A DNA stretch of 33,580 nt from Lachnospiraceae bacterium (GCA_017617395.1 JAFZWG010000046.1:1-33580); one strand, 5' to 3'. Shown: positions 1 to 8,383, counted from the first letter of the stretch. Notes: a model not told the origin generated them from the letters alone. Made by a program: numbers and translations.

Positions 1-46
1 GTCATCTTTGGCCGAGATGACAACTGGGGACTGTCCCTCTGTCATC
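1..46. repeat. REP-like palindromic element
   Basis: Nested inverted repeats fill the first 46 bases. An outer pair GATGACA (16-22) / TGTCATC (40-46) encloses GGGAC-T-GTCCC (27-37). A second hairpin pairs GTCATCT (1-7) with AGATGAC (15-21). GGGGACTGTCCC-type palindromes are, from general knowledge, common dispersed intergenic elements in Clostridia. The element lies inside the last codons of the DNA glycosylase gene and contains its stop codon. It could also work as a weak terminator-like hairpin, but no T-tract is visible inside the window. Confidence 0.55.
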
Positions 47-1204
47 AACGCCAAGATATTCGTTAAACCTGCGGATGGCGTCATCGATCGCGCCCTGCAG
101 CTCGTCCGTCACGGTGACCCCGGGCTCCCACCACCAGTTTTTGATACGGAGCGGCTCGCGGCCGTCATTTTTCTCGGGCTCGAAGCGCGCGACGAAACGG
201 TTCCCGTACAACACGGGCAACACGTAGTAGCCGTACTGGCGCTTCGCGGCCGGCGTATACACTTCCCAGGAATACGAAAAATGAAACAATTCCTCCGTCA
301 CGCCGCGGTCCCAGATGAAGTTGTCAAGCGGCGCAATGAAGTGCGCGACGGGATTTTCCACGCGCTTTTCGAGGTACGGCTCGTCCTCCGCGCGAATGTA
401 AAACGGCTCCTTCGAGCCCTCCACGGACAGTTCGATCAGCTCGCCGTCCGCAACCAGCTCGCGGATGATCTCCTCGCGGGGATGCCGGCTGTACAGAAAA
501 TGCCACAGCCACGCGCCGGTGTTTTTGTTCCACACCATGCCGATGCTGCCGATCCGGCGCTTGACGTACCACCGAAGAAACTCGTGCTCCGACGAAAACG
601 GGTCCGCAGCGCCCAGAATCTCCGGCGTGTACAGCCGCTCCGCCACGTCATACACCTTCTGCGCACGAACTTTCGAGTGGATGCCTAATTTGCCGCTGTG
701 ATAGAGGTAGTCGAGCGCCGCGCTCGAGAGCTTGCCGTGCCCCCAGCGCCCCTTCTCCGCGCGGCCGCCGATGTCGATTTTGTTCGCCGGAAGCGGGCCG
801 TTCGCACGCACATACGAAAGCACCTCGTCGAGGATCTCCAGCGCCTCCGAAGAACCGCGCTTGGCCAAAACGCCGACCAGCTCGTCGGTTGTCGCCTTGC
901 GCACGCGCACCATGCTCGGATAATCCTCCATCAAAATGATCGAGATCACTTTGTCGAAGCCGTCGACCAGAAAGCGCTCCTTGTACAGAAGGTCGGTGAG
1001 GATTTGCGGACGATAGCCCGCAACGCGCGACTGCAGCACGAGATCCGGATTTCTGCCAACAACATTGAGCGGGTCGTATTGAATACAACGCACCCGCTCC
1101 ATAAAACGCTTCGCGCCCTCGCAGCCCTCGAACTGCCCGAAGTCGCCAAGCCCCTGATAATTCACCAAAAAATTCCTGGCCGTCTCGTTGGAAATCTCAC
1201 GCAT
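2..1204 (-). CDS. YcaQ/AlkX-type winged-helix DNA glycosylase
   Basis: A 400-aa member of the HTH_42 family (YcaQ/AlkZ/AlkX), monofunctional glycosylases that excise alkylated bases and unhook interstrand crosslinks. Residues 42-44 read QYD, matching the QxD catalytic motif of the AlkX/YcaQ branch rather than the QxQ of AlkZ. The C-terminal core has the family signature PLDNFIWDR and a Trp-rich KNWWWEPG segment. The ATG at 1204 is chosen because upstream in-frame codons are Arg-rich read-through of the HAD gene's other frame. The start overlaps the HAD stop by 8 bp, with a GGGGG run upstream, so translation is probably coupled. The last ~14 residues (from DDRGTV) are encoded by the REP-like palindrome and are probably not native. 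It is the last gene of a long operon. Confidence 0.85.
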   Translation of the reverse strand: MREISNETARNFLVNYQGLGDFGQFEGCEGAKRFMERVRCIQYDPLNVVGRNPDLVLQSRVAGYRPQILTDLLYKERFLVDGFDKVISIILMEDYPSMVRVRKATTDELVGVLAKRGSSEALEILDEVLSYVRANGPLPANKIDIGGRAEKGRWGHGKLSSAALDYLYHSGKLGIHSKVRAQKVYDVAERLYTPEILGAADPFSSEHEFLRWYVKRRIGSIGMVWNKNTGAWLWHFLYSRHPREEIIRELVADGELIELSVEGSKEPFYIRAEDEPYLEKRVENPVAHFIAPLDNFIWDRGVTEELFHFSYSWEVYTPAAKRQYGYYVLPVLYGNRFVARFEPEKNDGREPLRIKNWWWEPGVTVTDELQGAIDDAIRRFNEYLGVDDRGTVPSCHLGQR

Positions 1205-1958
1205 CGCCAAAACCCCCGAAATCGACAAGCGCAGGGATGTCCGCCGGCGCTTCCGCAAGGAAATCCGCCCCTGCGCCCCGAAGCTCCTCCTCCGGGCCGT
1301 ACCCCCACAAAACGCCGACGCTCGCAAGCCCGTTGGCCTTCGCACCATTCACGTCCTGGTCGCGGTCGCCGATCATCACAAACTCTGCCCTGTCCGCAGC
1401 GCCAAGGCGCGGCAGAAGGTCCGCGATCACGTCCGCCTTTTTGCTGATGCGGCCGTCCATCGTCGCAGCGCCGAAAAAGTCAAAATAATCATAGAGCGAA
1501 AAATGCTCCAGAATCCGCACGGCAAACTCATACGGCTTCGACGTCGCCAGAGCAACCGTCACGCCCGCGCGCCTGAGCGCCGAAAGCATCTCCGGGATGC
1601 CCTCGTAAACCTTGTTCTCAAAGATTCCGCGGTCGCGAAAATACTCGCGGTAATACTCCACCGCCTTCGCCGCCTGCTCCTCCGAGAAGCCGTAATACTT
1701 CCTGAACGAATCCGGAAGCGGCGGGCCGATGAACGGAAACAAAACGCTCCGGTCCTCCACATGAACGCCGAATCGATCAAGCGCATACATGACCGAATTC
1801 GTGATTCCGATCGCCGGGTCGGTCAGTGTGCCGTCGAGGTCGAACAGGAAGTACCGAAACTTCCCGGTTCCACCGTTTGCCCCGCCGATTGATCCGCCGA
1901 TTGCGCCGCCCGCGGTGCTCTGTTCTACAACGGTAGTATCATTTGCCTTCAATAACAT
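1197..1958 (-). CDS. HAD-family phosphatase, phosphoglycolate phosphatase-like
   Basis: A 253-aa cytosolic HAD hydrolase of the Gph/PpaX type. Motif I is DLDGTLT with nucleophile D40 and D42; motif II is T139-S140; motif IV is IGDRDQD with D198 and D202 binding Mg2+. Residues 55-125 form the helical cap. The substrate cannot be read from the sequence; phosphoglycolate, pyrophosphate or a nucleotide are all possible. The start at 1958 is supported by GGGGG and AAGGCGG upstream. It carries an unusual N-terminal extension of about 33 residues that is Gly-rich (GGAIGGSIGG) before the catalytic domain; most family members start within a few residues of motif I. It lies 20 bp after bcp and overlaps the glycosylase gene. 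Confidence 0.88.
   Translation of the reverse strand: MLLKANDTTVVEQSTAGGAIGGSIGGANGGTGKFRYFLFDLDGTLTDPAIGITNSVMYALDRFGVHVEDRSVLFPFIGPPLPDSFRKYYGFSEEQAAKAVEYYREYFRDRGIFENKVYEGIPEMLSALRRAGVTVALATSKPYEFAVRILEHFSLYDYFDFFGAATMDGRISKKADVIADLLPRLGAADRAEFVMIGDRDQDVNGAKANGLASVGVLWGYGPEEELRGAGADFLAEAPADIPALVDFGGFGDA
1882..1905. repeat. 12-bp tandem repeat in HAD gene 5' end
   Basis: CCGCCGATTGAT is followed directly by CCGCCGATTGCG and then CCGCCC. On the coding strand this encodes the Gly-rich GGAIGGSIGG stretch. Slippage at such repeats would explain the N-terminal extension of the phosphatase. Confidence 0.6.
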
Positions 1959-1978
1959 CCGCCTTATCCCCCGATTCT

Positions 1979-2437
1979 TCAGGCATCCACTTCCTTAAGC
2001 ATTTTCTCCGGATCCTCCGCGGCCTTTACCTTGTCGTTGGCGCGGATGATGACGCCGTTTTCGTCGATCAGATAGGTGGTTCGCGCGACGCCCATGGAGA
2101 CTTTGCCGTAGTTTTTCTTCTCCTTCCAGACATCATACGCTTCAAGCACTTTGCGCTCCGGGTCCGAGAGAAGCGTGAACGCAAGGCTGTATTTTTCTTC
2201 GAATTTCTTGTGCGATTCCACGCTGTCCTTGCTGACGCCGAGAACCTCCACGCCCTTCTCCGAAAAATGAGGATACCGCTCCGAGAACCCGCAGGCCTGC
2301 TTCGTACAGCCCGACGTGTTGTCCTTGGGATAAAAATACAAAATGACCTTCTTCCCGCGGTAATCCGCAAGCGAATGCATGGTTCCGTTCTGGTCCGGCA
2401 GCGTAAAGTCCGGTGCCTTGGTTCCGACTTCCAACAT
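1979..2437 (-). CDS. bcp: Thiol peroxidase Bcp (peroxiredoxin)
   Basis: A 152-aa AhpC/TSA-family peroxiredoxin of the Bcp/PrxQ group. It reduces hydrogen peroxide and organic hydroperoxides in the cytosol with thioredoxin as electron donor. The thioredoxin fold begins with GTKAPDFTLPDQNG. The peroxidatic cysteine is C44 in TSGCTKQAC and the resolving cysteine is C49, the five-residue spacing of atypical 2-Cys Bcp. Length is normal for the family. An RBS (GGGAGG) lies about 9 nt before the ATG. It follows the SUFU-domain gene after a 71-bp gap, the largest in this operon, and precedes the HAD gene by 20 bp. Confidence 0.95.
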   Translation of the reverse strand: MLEVGTKAPDFTLPDQNGTMHSLADYRGKKVILYFYPKDNTSGCTKQACGFSERYPHFSEKGVEVLGVSKDSVESHKKFEEKYSLAFTLLSDPERKVLEAYDVWKEKKNYGKVSMGVARTTYLIDENGVIIRANDKVKAAEDPEKMLKEVDA

Positions 2438-2508
2438 GAATTTCAGCCTCCCGCAAACTCATTTGACCTACAATACCATTTCGACTGCTCCCGCAAGAAG
2501 CCGAAAGT

Positions 2509-3195
2509 CTAAACAATCGACGCTCTCTTCCAGTCGGTCACGTCCGTGCCGAGCTTTTCGTAGATCTCCGCCACGGAATCATGCGACTTCAGAGTCTTAA
2601 GCTCCGCATCCGTCATGCCGACGAGCTCGCGGAATTCGACGCGGCCGTTGAAGGTCTCCAGAGTCTCGACGGTCGGGTCCTTGACCACGATAAAGCCCGT
2701 GAGCAGCGACTGCTGCTTCGAGTCCATGCCCGCGGTCTGGCCGGTGTAGATGAACTCGTTCGGGAAGAAGCACTCATTTTTCGTGAACGTGATTCTCGCC
2801 ACCGTCTGCAGGATGCTGCAGATGTTGCGGATCTCGGCCTCAGGGTCCTCGAGCCCTTCCTTCTTAAGCTTCAAGGTCATCTCGTAACCGTAGCCGCTCA
2901 GCTCGGTGTTTCGGCTCTGCTTGTCGTAGAGCTCGGTCAGGCCGAACGTGACAAAGTGATAAAAATCACCGCCGTCGTAGATGCTGATGCCGTCCAGCGG
3001 ATCGTTGCCGCCGAACACCCATTTGACCAGCGTTCCGTAGTGCTTCGGCTCGGTCTGGCCCGGGTAGACGCGCAAAAATTCTGCCTCGATGGCGTCCCAG
3101 CCAACCGTACCGGGTTCCTTCTCGGTCTCGGGCGGAAGCTCCACCGACACCGGTTTCTCATCCTTTTTCTTCTTGAATCTGTCGAACAATCCCAT
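2509..3195 (-). CDS. Suppressor-of-fused (SUFU) domain protein
   Basis: A 228-aa protein with a Lys-rich N-terminus (FKKKKDEK) followed by a SUFU-like domain from about residue 32: GWDAIEAEFLRVYPG, then HYGTLVKWVFGGNDPLDGISIY, then the FHFVTFGLTELY-like segment. Bacterial SUFU-fold proteins are known mainly as immunity proteins of polymorphic toxins and as uncharacterised housekeeping proteins. No toxin gene or secretion signal is adjacent, so an immunity role is not supported here. It is probably cytosolic. An RBS (GGAGGG) precedes the ATG, and it starts 30 bp after the GrpB gene. Confidence 0.75.
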   Translation of the reverse strand: MGLFDRFKKKKDEKPVSVELPPETEKEPGTVGWDAIEAEFLRVYPGQTEPKHYGTLVKWVFGGNDPLDGISIYDGGDFYHFVTFGLTELYDKQSRNTELSGYGYEMTLKLKKEGLEDPEAEIRNICSILQTVARITFTKNECFFPNEFIYTGQTAGMDSKQQSLLTGFIVVKDPTVETLETFNGRVEFRELVGMTDAELKTLKSHDSVAEIYEKLGTDVTDWKRASIV

Positions 3196-3225
3196 GTTTT
3201 TTCCCTCCTCAATATATGCTCATTG

Positions 3226-3744
3226 TTACTTTGTAAGACCGATTTCCGCGTAAATCCGCTCGATGAACGGCGACTTGTGCGCGATGTAACCGTCGATGTC
3301 GTACGGATACAGCGCGGCCGCCTCCTCCTTGATGCGGCTGTATTCCCGCACCGCCTCGGCATCTGCGCGCAGATAGTCGCGAAATGCAAGGTGCCTTCGA
3401 AGCTCCGGGGAGTCCTCGGTGCAGACGTACAGATGATGCGTCCGCAAATGCTCCTTCCCCTCGTACTTAAATGCCTCTCGCCCGACGATTCCGAGGTTTC
3501 CCTCGTGCTGGTAACCGATGGACCCGAGCGCAGCGACCACGTCGTCGAACACCTCATAGTCCCGGATCACAATGTCGATATCGATGATCGGCTTCGCCGA
3601 CAGCCCCGGCACGGATGTGCTCCCGACATGCTCGATGCGCAGCGCAAGCCCGCCGAGCGCCTCCGAAAGCTCGTCCCGGATCGTCTCAAAATCCAGCCTC
3701 CATGCCGCATCGTACGGCAGGACCACCACATGTTTTGCGCCCAT
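3226..3744 (-). CDS. GrpB family protein (UPF0157, nucleotidyltransferase fold)
   Basis: A 172-aa GrpB/UPF0157 protein, a family with a minimal nucleotidyltransferase fold and no settled function; some family members are fused to dephospho-CoA kinase. Diagnostic segments are VVVLPYDAAW near the N-terminus, RIEHVGSTSVPGLSAKPIIDIDI at about residues 36-58 with the paired Asp residues expected for metal binding, and HHLYVC with the RDYLR helix further on. Length is normal. A GGGGGAG run sits before the ATG at 3744. It lies 21 bp after the serine hydrolase-RlmD gene. Confidence 0.88.
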   Translation of the reverse strand: MGAKHVVVLPYDAAWRLDFETIRDELSEALGGLALRIEHVGSTSVPGLSAKPIIDIDIVIRDYEVFDDVVAALGSIGYQHEGNLGIVGREAFKYEGKEHLRTHHLYVCTEDSPELRRHLAFRDYLRADAEAVREYSRIKEEAAALYPYDIDGYIAHKSPFIERIYAEIGLTK

Positions 3745-3765
3745 ACACTCCCCCTGTTGTATAAC

Positions 3766-5799
3766 TCATTTGCCGCGCTCCAAAAGGCAGACCGTCTCGA
3801 CATGACGCGTGTACGGGAACATGTCGACCGGCTGAATCGCCCGGACCGCCCAGCCCTTCTTCGTAAAGAGCTTGAGGTCGCGCGCCAGTGTCTCCGGATC
3901 GCACGAAACGTAGACAACGCGCGCGGGCTTTAAAGTGTTCACCGCCGTGATGAACTCCGGTGTGCTGCCGCTTCTCGGCGGGTCCAGGATGACCACGTCG
4001 GCCGACTCGCCGTCCGCCGCAAGACGCATCATGTACGCGCCCGCGTCCTCGTTTCGGAATCGGATATTCGTGATTCCGTTCGCCTTCGCGTTGGCGATCG
4101 CGTCGCGCACCGCATCGCGGTTTAGCTCCACACCGACGACCTCGCCGGCCTTCGCCGCCGCGCACATGCCGATGGTTCCGATGCCGCAGTACGCGTCGAT
4201 CACGCGCTCCTTTCCGGTCAGCCCGGCGAACTCAATCGCCCTTTGGTACAACACCTCGGTCTGCTCCGGATGAATCTGATAAAACGAAGACGGCGAGATA
4301 CGGAAGCGAAGCCCGCACAGCACATCCTCGATGTAACCCTTGCCGTATAAAACGATGTTCCGCTCCCCGAGCACCATACTGGTGTCGCGGTCATTGATGT
4401 TCAAAACGACCGTCGAGACCTCCGGATGGCGTCTCCGAAGCTCCTTTGTAAAATTGTTCTTCGACGGGAAGATCGGGTCCGTCACAACTAAAACGACCAT
4501 GACCTCGCCCGTGGTGCGACCCACTCGGATCAGCGCGTGCCGCAACATTCCCGTGCCGCGGTCCTCATCGTAAACGCGAACCTTGAAGGATTTTGCCAGC
4601 TCGCACAGCGTCTTTAAAATAGCGCCTGCGCCCGCATCCTCGATCATGCAGCCGCTGACCGGAACGATGCGATGGCTCTTCTCCTCGTAGATTCCCGTGA
4701 AGATATTTCCCTTCTTGTCGCGCCCGAACACCCCGTGCACCTTGTTGCGGTAGTGCGTCGGATGCTCCGCGCCGAGAATCGGCTCCACCCGGCAGAACGA
4801 ATCGAGCAAAATTCTCTCCGCCTTCTGCTTCTTCTGCAGCTGCTCCTCGTACGGCACACCCTGATAATCGCAGCCGCCGCACTTCTTAGCAAAGGGGCAG
4901 GCCGCGGGCGTCTGCTGCTTCGGAGCCTCCGCGGGCTTCTCATCAAGAAGGAATCTGCGCATGGCAGCTTCCAGCGCATCGCCGCCCTCCTCGTTGTTCC
5001 CGAGCCACGTGATCACAAGGCTTTTATCGGAAAATGCAAAGCATCGCTGGCCCAGTTTTCCGCTGATGCGGTTCCCACTTCCGAAGCGCCACAGAAAATA
5101 TCCGTAGCCGCCCTCGCGGCACGGCGTCAGCGCTGCCTTCATGCGGCGGACATACGCTGCGGAGACGAGCTGTGTTCCCTCCCAGGCCCCGTCCGCGGCG
5201 ATCAGCAGGCCGAAGCGGCTCAGCTCCTCAACCGTGAGCTCCATGCCCGTAGCGCCGTAGAAATAGCCGTTCGGGCACCTCTGGCAGGTTGCGCCCTCGA
5301 TGTGCAAAGGCGTCAGGAGATTTTCGGTGATGAATGTAAAGGCATCCCCGCCGACGGCCTCCGCTAGGGCAACGCCCACGAGGTACGCCGGAATGTTGCT
5401 GTATGCAAAGGTCTTCTTCTGCGGCTCCGGAATCGGGCAGGCAAGCGCAAAGCGAAGCCAGCTCTCCCCCTCCGCGCGGAAGGGGAATCCCTCCACCGAC
5501 ATGGTCATCAGCCGGTGGATCGTGAGGGTCCGGAACGTCTCCTCCTGCTCTTTTGACATCTCCTTTACGAATTTGTCCGGAATATAGTCAAGGACTGACC
5601 GACCGACGTCGATCAGCCCCCGATCTGCTGCAATACCGACGGCAAGCGCCAGAATCGATTTCGTCGCCGAATAAAGCGGATACCGCTTCTTGTTCGTGTC
5701 TCCGAAACTGTGGACCAATGTCCCGTCGAGGTGCACCGTGGCGCCGTAAACCGTGTGTTTTCCTGCCTCGATCTCGTTTACAAATGCAGTAAAATCCAT
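3766..5799 (-). CDS. Fusion: serine beta-lactamase-like hydrolase + RlmD-type 23S rRNA (uracil-5) methyltransferase
   Basis: One uninterrupted 677-codon frame holds two proteins. Residues 1-285 form a class C beta-lactamase-like serine hydrolase: SxxK at S44-K47 (SATK), YSN at 133-135, and a KLG in the third-motif position at 248-250. Residues 300-677 form a TrmA/RlmD-type SAM methyltransferase: iron-sulfur cysteines C301, C307, C310 and C384, SAM loop DAYCGIGTIG at 535-544, catalytic C633 in VSCDP, and general base E668 in HVET. The RlmD part lacks an N-terminal TRAM domain, as many lachnospiral homologues do. A short linker, KPAEAPKQQTPAA, joins the two; no stop or obvious RBS separates them. 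The hydrolase has no signal peptide, so it should be cytosolic. It modifies 23S rRNA; the hydrolase substrate is unknown. Confidence 0.85.
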   Translation of the reverse strand: MDFTAFVNEIEAGKHTVYGATVHLDGTLVHSFGDTNKKRYPLYSATKSILALAVGIAADRGLIDVGRSVLDYIPDKFVKEMSKEQEETFRTLTIHRLMTMSVEGFPFRAEGESWLRFALACPIPEPQKKTFAYSNIPAYLVGVALAEAVGGDAFTFITENLLTPLHIEGATCQRCPNGYFYGATGMELTVEELSRFGLLIAADGAWEGTQLVSAAYVRRMKAALTPCREGGYGYFLWRFGSGNRISGKLGQRCFAFSDKSLVITWLGNNEEGGDALEAAMRRFLLDEKPAEAPKQQTPAACPFAKKCGGCDYQGVPYEEQLQKKQKAERILLDSFCRVEPILGAEHPTHYRNKVHGVFGRDKKGNIFTGIYEEKSHRIVPVSGCMIEDAGAGAILKTLCELAKSFKVRVYDEDRGTGMLRHALIRVGRTTGEVMVVLVVTDPIFPSKNNFTKELRRRHPEVSTVVLNINDRDTSMVLGERNIVLYGKGYIEDVLCGLRFRISPSSFYQIHPEQTEVLYQRAIEFAGLTGKERVIDAYCGIGTIGMCAAAKAGEVVGVELNRDAVRDAIANAKANGITNIRFRNEDAGAYMMRLAADGESADVVILDPPRSGSTPEFITAVNTLKPARVVYVSCDPETLARDLKLFTKKGWAVRAIQPVDMFPYTRHVETVCLLERGK

Positions 5800-5824
5800 G
5801 CTGTCTTTCCTCTGTCAACCGCTG

Positions 5825-6436
5825 CTACTCCGCAGCTTTCGCGTTGACAACCGTATTCTGTGTCACCAGATAGGCCGCAACCTTCTCAAGCAGCAGCTCG
5901 TCGCGGATCTCCTCCAGATTCACCTCTCTGGCGAACTGCGTCTCGTCCGTGTAGCCGTATGCCTCCAAAAGGTAGGGCATCACCTTCTCAAGCTCCTCGT
6001 CCGAGAACGTGATCTTCTCCTTCTCCGCAACCGCGTGCAGCACCGCGCTGAGCTTCATCTCATCGCGCGTCGCACTCTCGACCTTTTCGCGGAACTCGGC
6101 TTCGGTCATGTCGTATTTTTCGCGAAGATATGTCGCAAAATCCTGCTTCAGATACTCCGCCTCCGCGGTGAACACCTTCATCGCGTCCTCCACGGATTTC
6201 TTCAGTTCCTCGTCGAACTTTCGTCCGAACCGCGTCTTTGATACGACCGCCTCGGCGACCGCATCCTCCGCTTCCTTACCTTTGGCGTCGACCGTGAGAC
6301 CCTGGTATTTGCCGAGCCGCGTCACCAGATGGGAATTTGAATAATCCCGGTACAGCACGGCTAACACCACGCCGAGAACGATAATCAACACCGCTCCTGT
6401 GATCAACATCCATTTTCGTATTGCCGACTTTCTCAT
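5825..6436 (-). CDS. Membrane-anchored trigger-factor C-domain-like protein
   Basis: A 203-aa protein. One N-terminal membrane helix lies at about residues 8-28 (MLITGAVLIIVLGVVLAVLY) after the basic MRKSAIRKW. The rest resembles the helical C-terminal chaperone domain of trigger factor: YDMTEAEFREKVESATRDEMKLSAVLHAVAEKEKI and IRDELLLEKVAAYLV follow the family pattern closely. The ribosome-binding and PPIase domains are absent. The chaperone part is predicted outside the membrane, suggesting a role in folding exported proteins. The ATG at 6436 has GGGAGGT about 10 nt upstream; a TTG at 6472 in the same frame has no advantage and reads through the RBS. It follows the sugar kinase by 37 bp. Confidence 0.75.
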   Translation of the reverse strand: MRKSAIRKWMLITGAVLIIVLGVVLAVLYRDYSNSHLVTRLGKYQGLTVDAKGKEAEDAVAEAVVSKTRFGRKFDEELKKSVEDAMKVFTAEAEYLKQDFATYLREKYDMTEAEFREKVESATRDEMKLSAVLHAVAEKEKITFSDEELEKVMPYLLEAYGYTDETQFAREVNLEEIRDELLLEKVAAYLVTQNTVVNAKAAE

Positions 6437-6473
6437 GAAGCGCAATACCTCCCACACACATGTATTTAGCAAA

Positions 6474-7400
6474 CTACTCCTGACGTAGTAATGCTACGAT
6501 ATTTTCCTTCGTCGGCGGCTGCGAGCCCTCCGACATGCAGGCCGCCGCGGACACCGCCATCGCATAGCGGATGATGTCGCGGAAATGAAGGCCCGAATCC
6601 AGGCAGTACGCGATCGCGGCCGTCATGGCGTCGCCCGCACCGACCGGGGATTTGACTTCAATCTTCTTCGCGGGCACATGAACGGTCTCGACACCGTCGC
6701 AAAATACAGCCCCGTCTCCGCCGAGCGAGACGGCGACGAACTTCGGTCCCTTTGAGAAGAGATCCATCGCCTTCTCCTTCACCCATGCGATCATCGCGTC
6801 GCGGCTGACGAACTTGCTGCGCACGCCGTACAGTCCCATCAGCTCCGCAAGGTTCGGCTTGATGTAATCCGGCGGAGCCTCCAGACCGCGCCGCAAAAGC
6901 GCACCGCTCGTATCGAGGAAGACCTTGCAGCCGCACTGATGCAGCATGTCGGCCATCTTCTTGTAGGTGTCCTCGGGAACGCCCGCCGGGGCGCTGCCGC
7001 TAAGAACGAACAGACTTCCCGCCTTCGCGTGGAATTTGATGCGGTCGTAGAGCTGCTTGAGCTCGTCCGCCGAGATATTCGGGCCGGGCTCGTCGAACGC
7101 GGTCATGCCGAACGCGCTGCGAACTTTTAAGTTGCATCTCGTCTCGCCCTCAACCGTGATGAAGTCGGACATGATCATCTGCTTCTGCAGCTGACGGTTG
7201 ATGTCCTCACCCATGTTGCCGCCGATGAAGCCGCAGGCCATATTCGGTTTGTTCAGCACGCGGAGCGTCTTGGAAACGTTGATACCCTTTCCGCCCGCAT
7301 CCACGCGGATATTTTTCAATCGGTTTACACCCCCGACCACAAAATCGTCAACCTCCGCCGTCTTGTCGATGGCGGGGTTCATGGTCACAGTAACAATCAT
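6474..7400 (-). CDS. PfkB-family sugar kinase, 1-phosphofructokinase-like
   Basis: A 308-aa kinase of the FruK/LacC branch of the PfkB (ribokinase) family. It has the N-terminal signature MIVTVTMNPAIDKT, GGKG at 36-39 in the sugar-binding region, and the C-terminal GAGD at 254-257 with catalytic D257. It would phosphorylate fructose-1-phosphate or tagatose-6-phosphate with ATP. No PTS fructose transporter or FruR lies nearby, so the exact substrate is open and no symbol is given. The RBS GGGGAGGAG precedes the ATG. The start overlaps the stop of the preceding gene by 4 bp (ATGA), indicating translational coupling. Confidence 0.88.
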   Translation of the reverse strand: MIVTVTMNPAIDKTAEVDDFVVGGVNRLKNIRVDAGGKGINVSKTLRVLNKPNMACGFIGGNMGEDINRQLQKQMIMSDFITVEGETRCNLKVRSAFGMTAFDEPGPNISADELKQLYDRIKFHAKAGSLFVLSGSAPAGVPEDTYKKMADMLHQCGCKVFLDTSGALLRRGLEAPPDYIKPNLAELMGLYGVRSKFVSRDAMIAWVKEKAMDLFSKGPKFVAVSLGGDGAVFCDGVETVHVPAKKIEVKSPVGAGDAMTAAIAYCLDSGLHFRDIIRYAMAVSAAACMSEGSQPPTKENIVALLRQE

Positions 7401-8212
7401 TTCGTCTCCTCCCCTTCCGGTCTGCCGCCGAACGTGTACTCCACATACTCGGGCAACTCCGTCTTCCGGAACAGATAGTCCCGGTACTCCTCGATCGCTG
7501 CGCCCGCCGCCGGGACAGCCTCGTCAAATGCAGCCTGCAGCTCGCGGATCACCGGCTCGCAGCTCTCGCTCGCCGTGTGCGACATCAACAGGCTCGCAAC
7601 CATATCGTTCTTGTCCGCCGCGCCGCAAACCTTGCACACGGCTCTGCGCAGCACCGGATTCGTCGTTCTGGTCAGATGCAGCGACGCCTTCATTCCGATG
7701 AGGCACTGCATGATATCGTCCGCGCTCACCCCGAGATAGAACGGTGCGATCACCTCCGCACACTCGCGGAACACCGCGATGTGTCCGGCTGCCTTGAACG
7801 TCATCGGATTCTTGCCGTCCCGCTTCATGAGATAGCGCTCATACTCCATCTCGAGTTTGCCGTGCGTCACGCCGATATCACCCTTGCGGCCGTTCACGAT
7901 CGGATGGCAGTACGCATCCAGGTACAGGTGGCACAAAACGCCGTAGTAGTACACTAGCGCACGGTCGTCCTCGGAGTTGCGGATCACCATGGAAGCGTTC
8001 GCGTAAAACTCCGCAAACTGCGTGTGGTGAAGCTTATGACCGAACTTGGAAACCGAGGATTCCACGCCGAAATGATGGTAGAACAAAAGGTCCGGTCCGT
8101 GCAGCCCGATGAGATAATACGGCAAATGCTCCCGGATCAGGCGCCTCGTATCCGGCGACAACTGTTTGAAAACGTCGATTCCGAACCGACGATGAGCATA
8201 ACACGACGGCAT
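7397..8212 (-). CDS. Zinc-dependent phospholipase C-like protein
   Basis: A 271-aa protein of the zinc-dependent phospholipase C/S1-P1 nuclease-like fold (PF00882 type), seen in many Clostridia as a cytosolic protein beginning MPSCYAHRRFG. Candidate zinc ligands are clustered: H4-region MPSCYAH, GLHGPDLLFYHH, KLHHTQF, and GVLCHLYLDAYCHP. No signal peptide is present, so it is not a classical secreted phospholipase; the real substrate is unknown. The ATG at 8212 is preceded by AAGGAGA at 8 nt. An upstream in-frame stretch of 69 codons is rejected because it contains the promoter and the neighbouring terminator. It is the first gene of the long operon. Confidence 0.78.
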   Translation of the reverse strand: MPSCYAHRRFGIDVFKQLSPDTRRLIREHLPYYLIGLHGPDLLFYHHFGVESSVSKFGHKLHHTQFAEFYANASMVIRNSEDDRALVYYYGVLCHLYLDAYCHPIVNGRKGDIGVTHGKLEMEYERYLMKRDGKNPMTFKAAGHIAVFRECAEVIAPFYLGVSADDIMQCLIGMKASLHLTRTTNPVLRRAVCKVCGAADKNDMVASLLMSHTASESCEPVIRELQAAFDEAVPAAGAAIEEYRDYLFRKTELPEYVEYTFGGRPEGEETK

Positions 8213-8272
8213 ATCAACACTCTCCTTTATCCCCACGGAAGTCTCAAAAGACTCCGGTATATTCGCCATAAT

Positions 8273-8301
8273 AGTATAGCATAGATGTCGTCCGTGTGCA
8301 A
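8273..8301 (-). promoter_or_regulatory. Promoter of the ten-gene operon
   Basis: On the minus strand the -35 box TTGCAC (8296-8301) and the -10 box TATACT (8273-8278) are separated by exactly 17 bp. The -10 lies about 60 bp before the ATG at 8212. Confidence 0.75.
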
Positions 8302-8346
8302 TGAAAAGCCCGATTTCAGGCGGAAAAATCCGCCTCTTTTGCGCAC

Positions 8347-8383
8347 AAAAAGCACCCCCGTCCGTTCGCAGGGCGGGAGTGCT
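8347..8383 (-). terminator. Rho-independent terminator after the GH9 gene
   Basis: On the minus strand AGCACTCCCG pairs with CGGGGGTGCT (one G-T wobble), with two further pairs inside, followed by TTTTT. It ends the SDR-ADH-GH9 operon and lies just upstream of the next promoter. Confidence 0.85.

Noticed and set aside
6474-7400. A fructose PTS operon
   Set aside because: The sugar kinase is FruK-like, but no PTS component or FruR lies nearby, so the pathway cannot be claimed.
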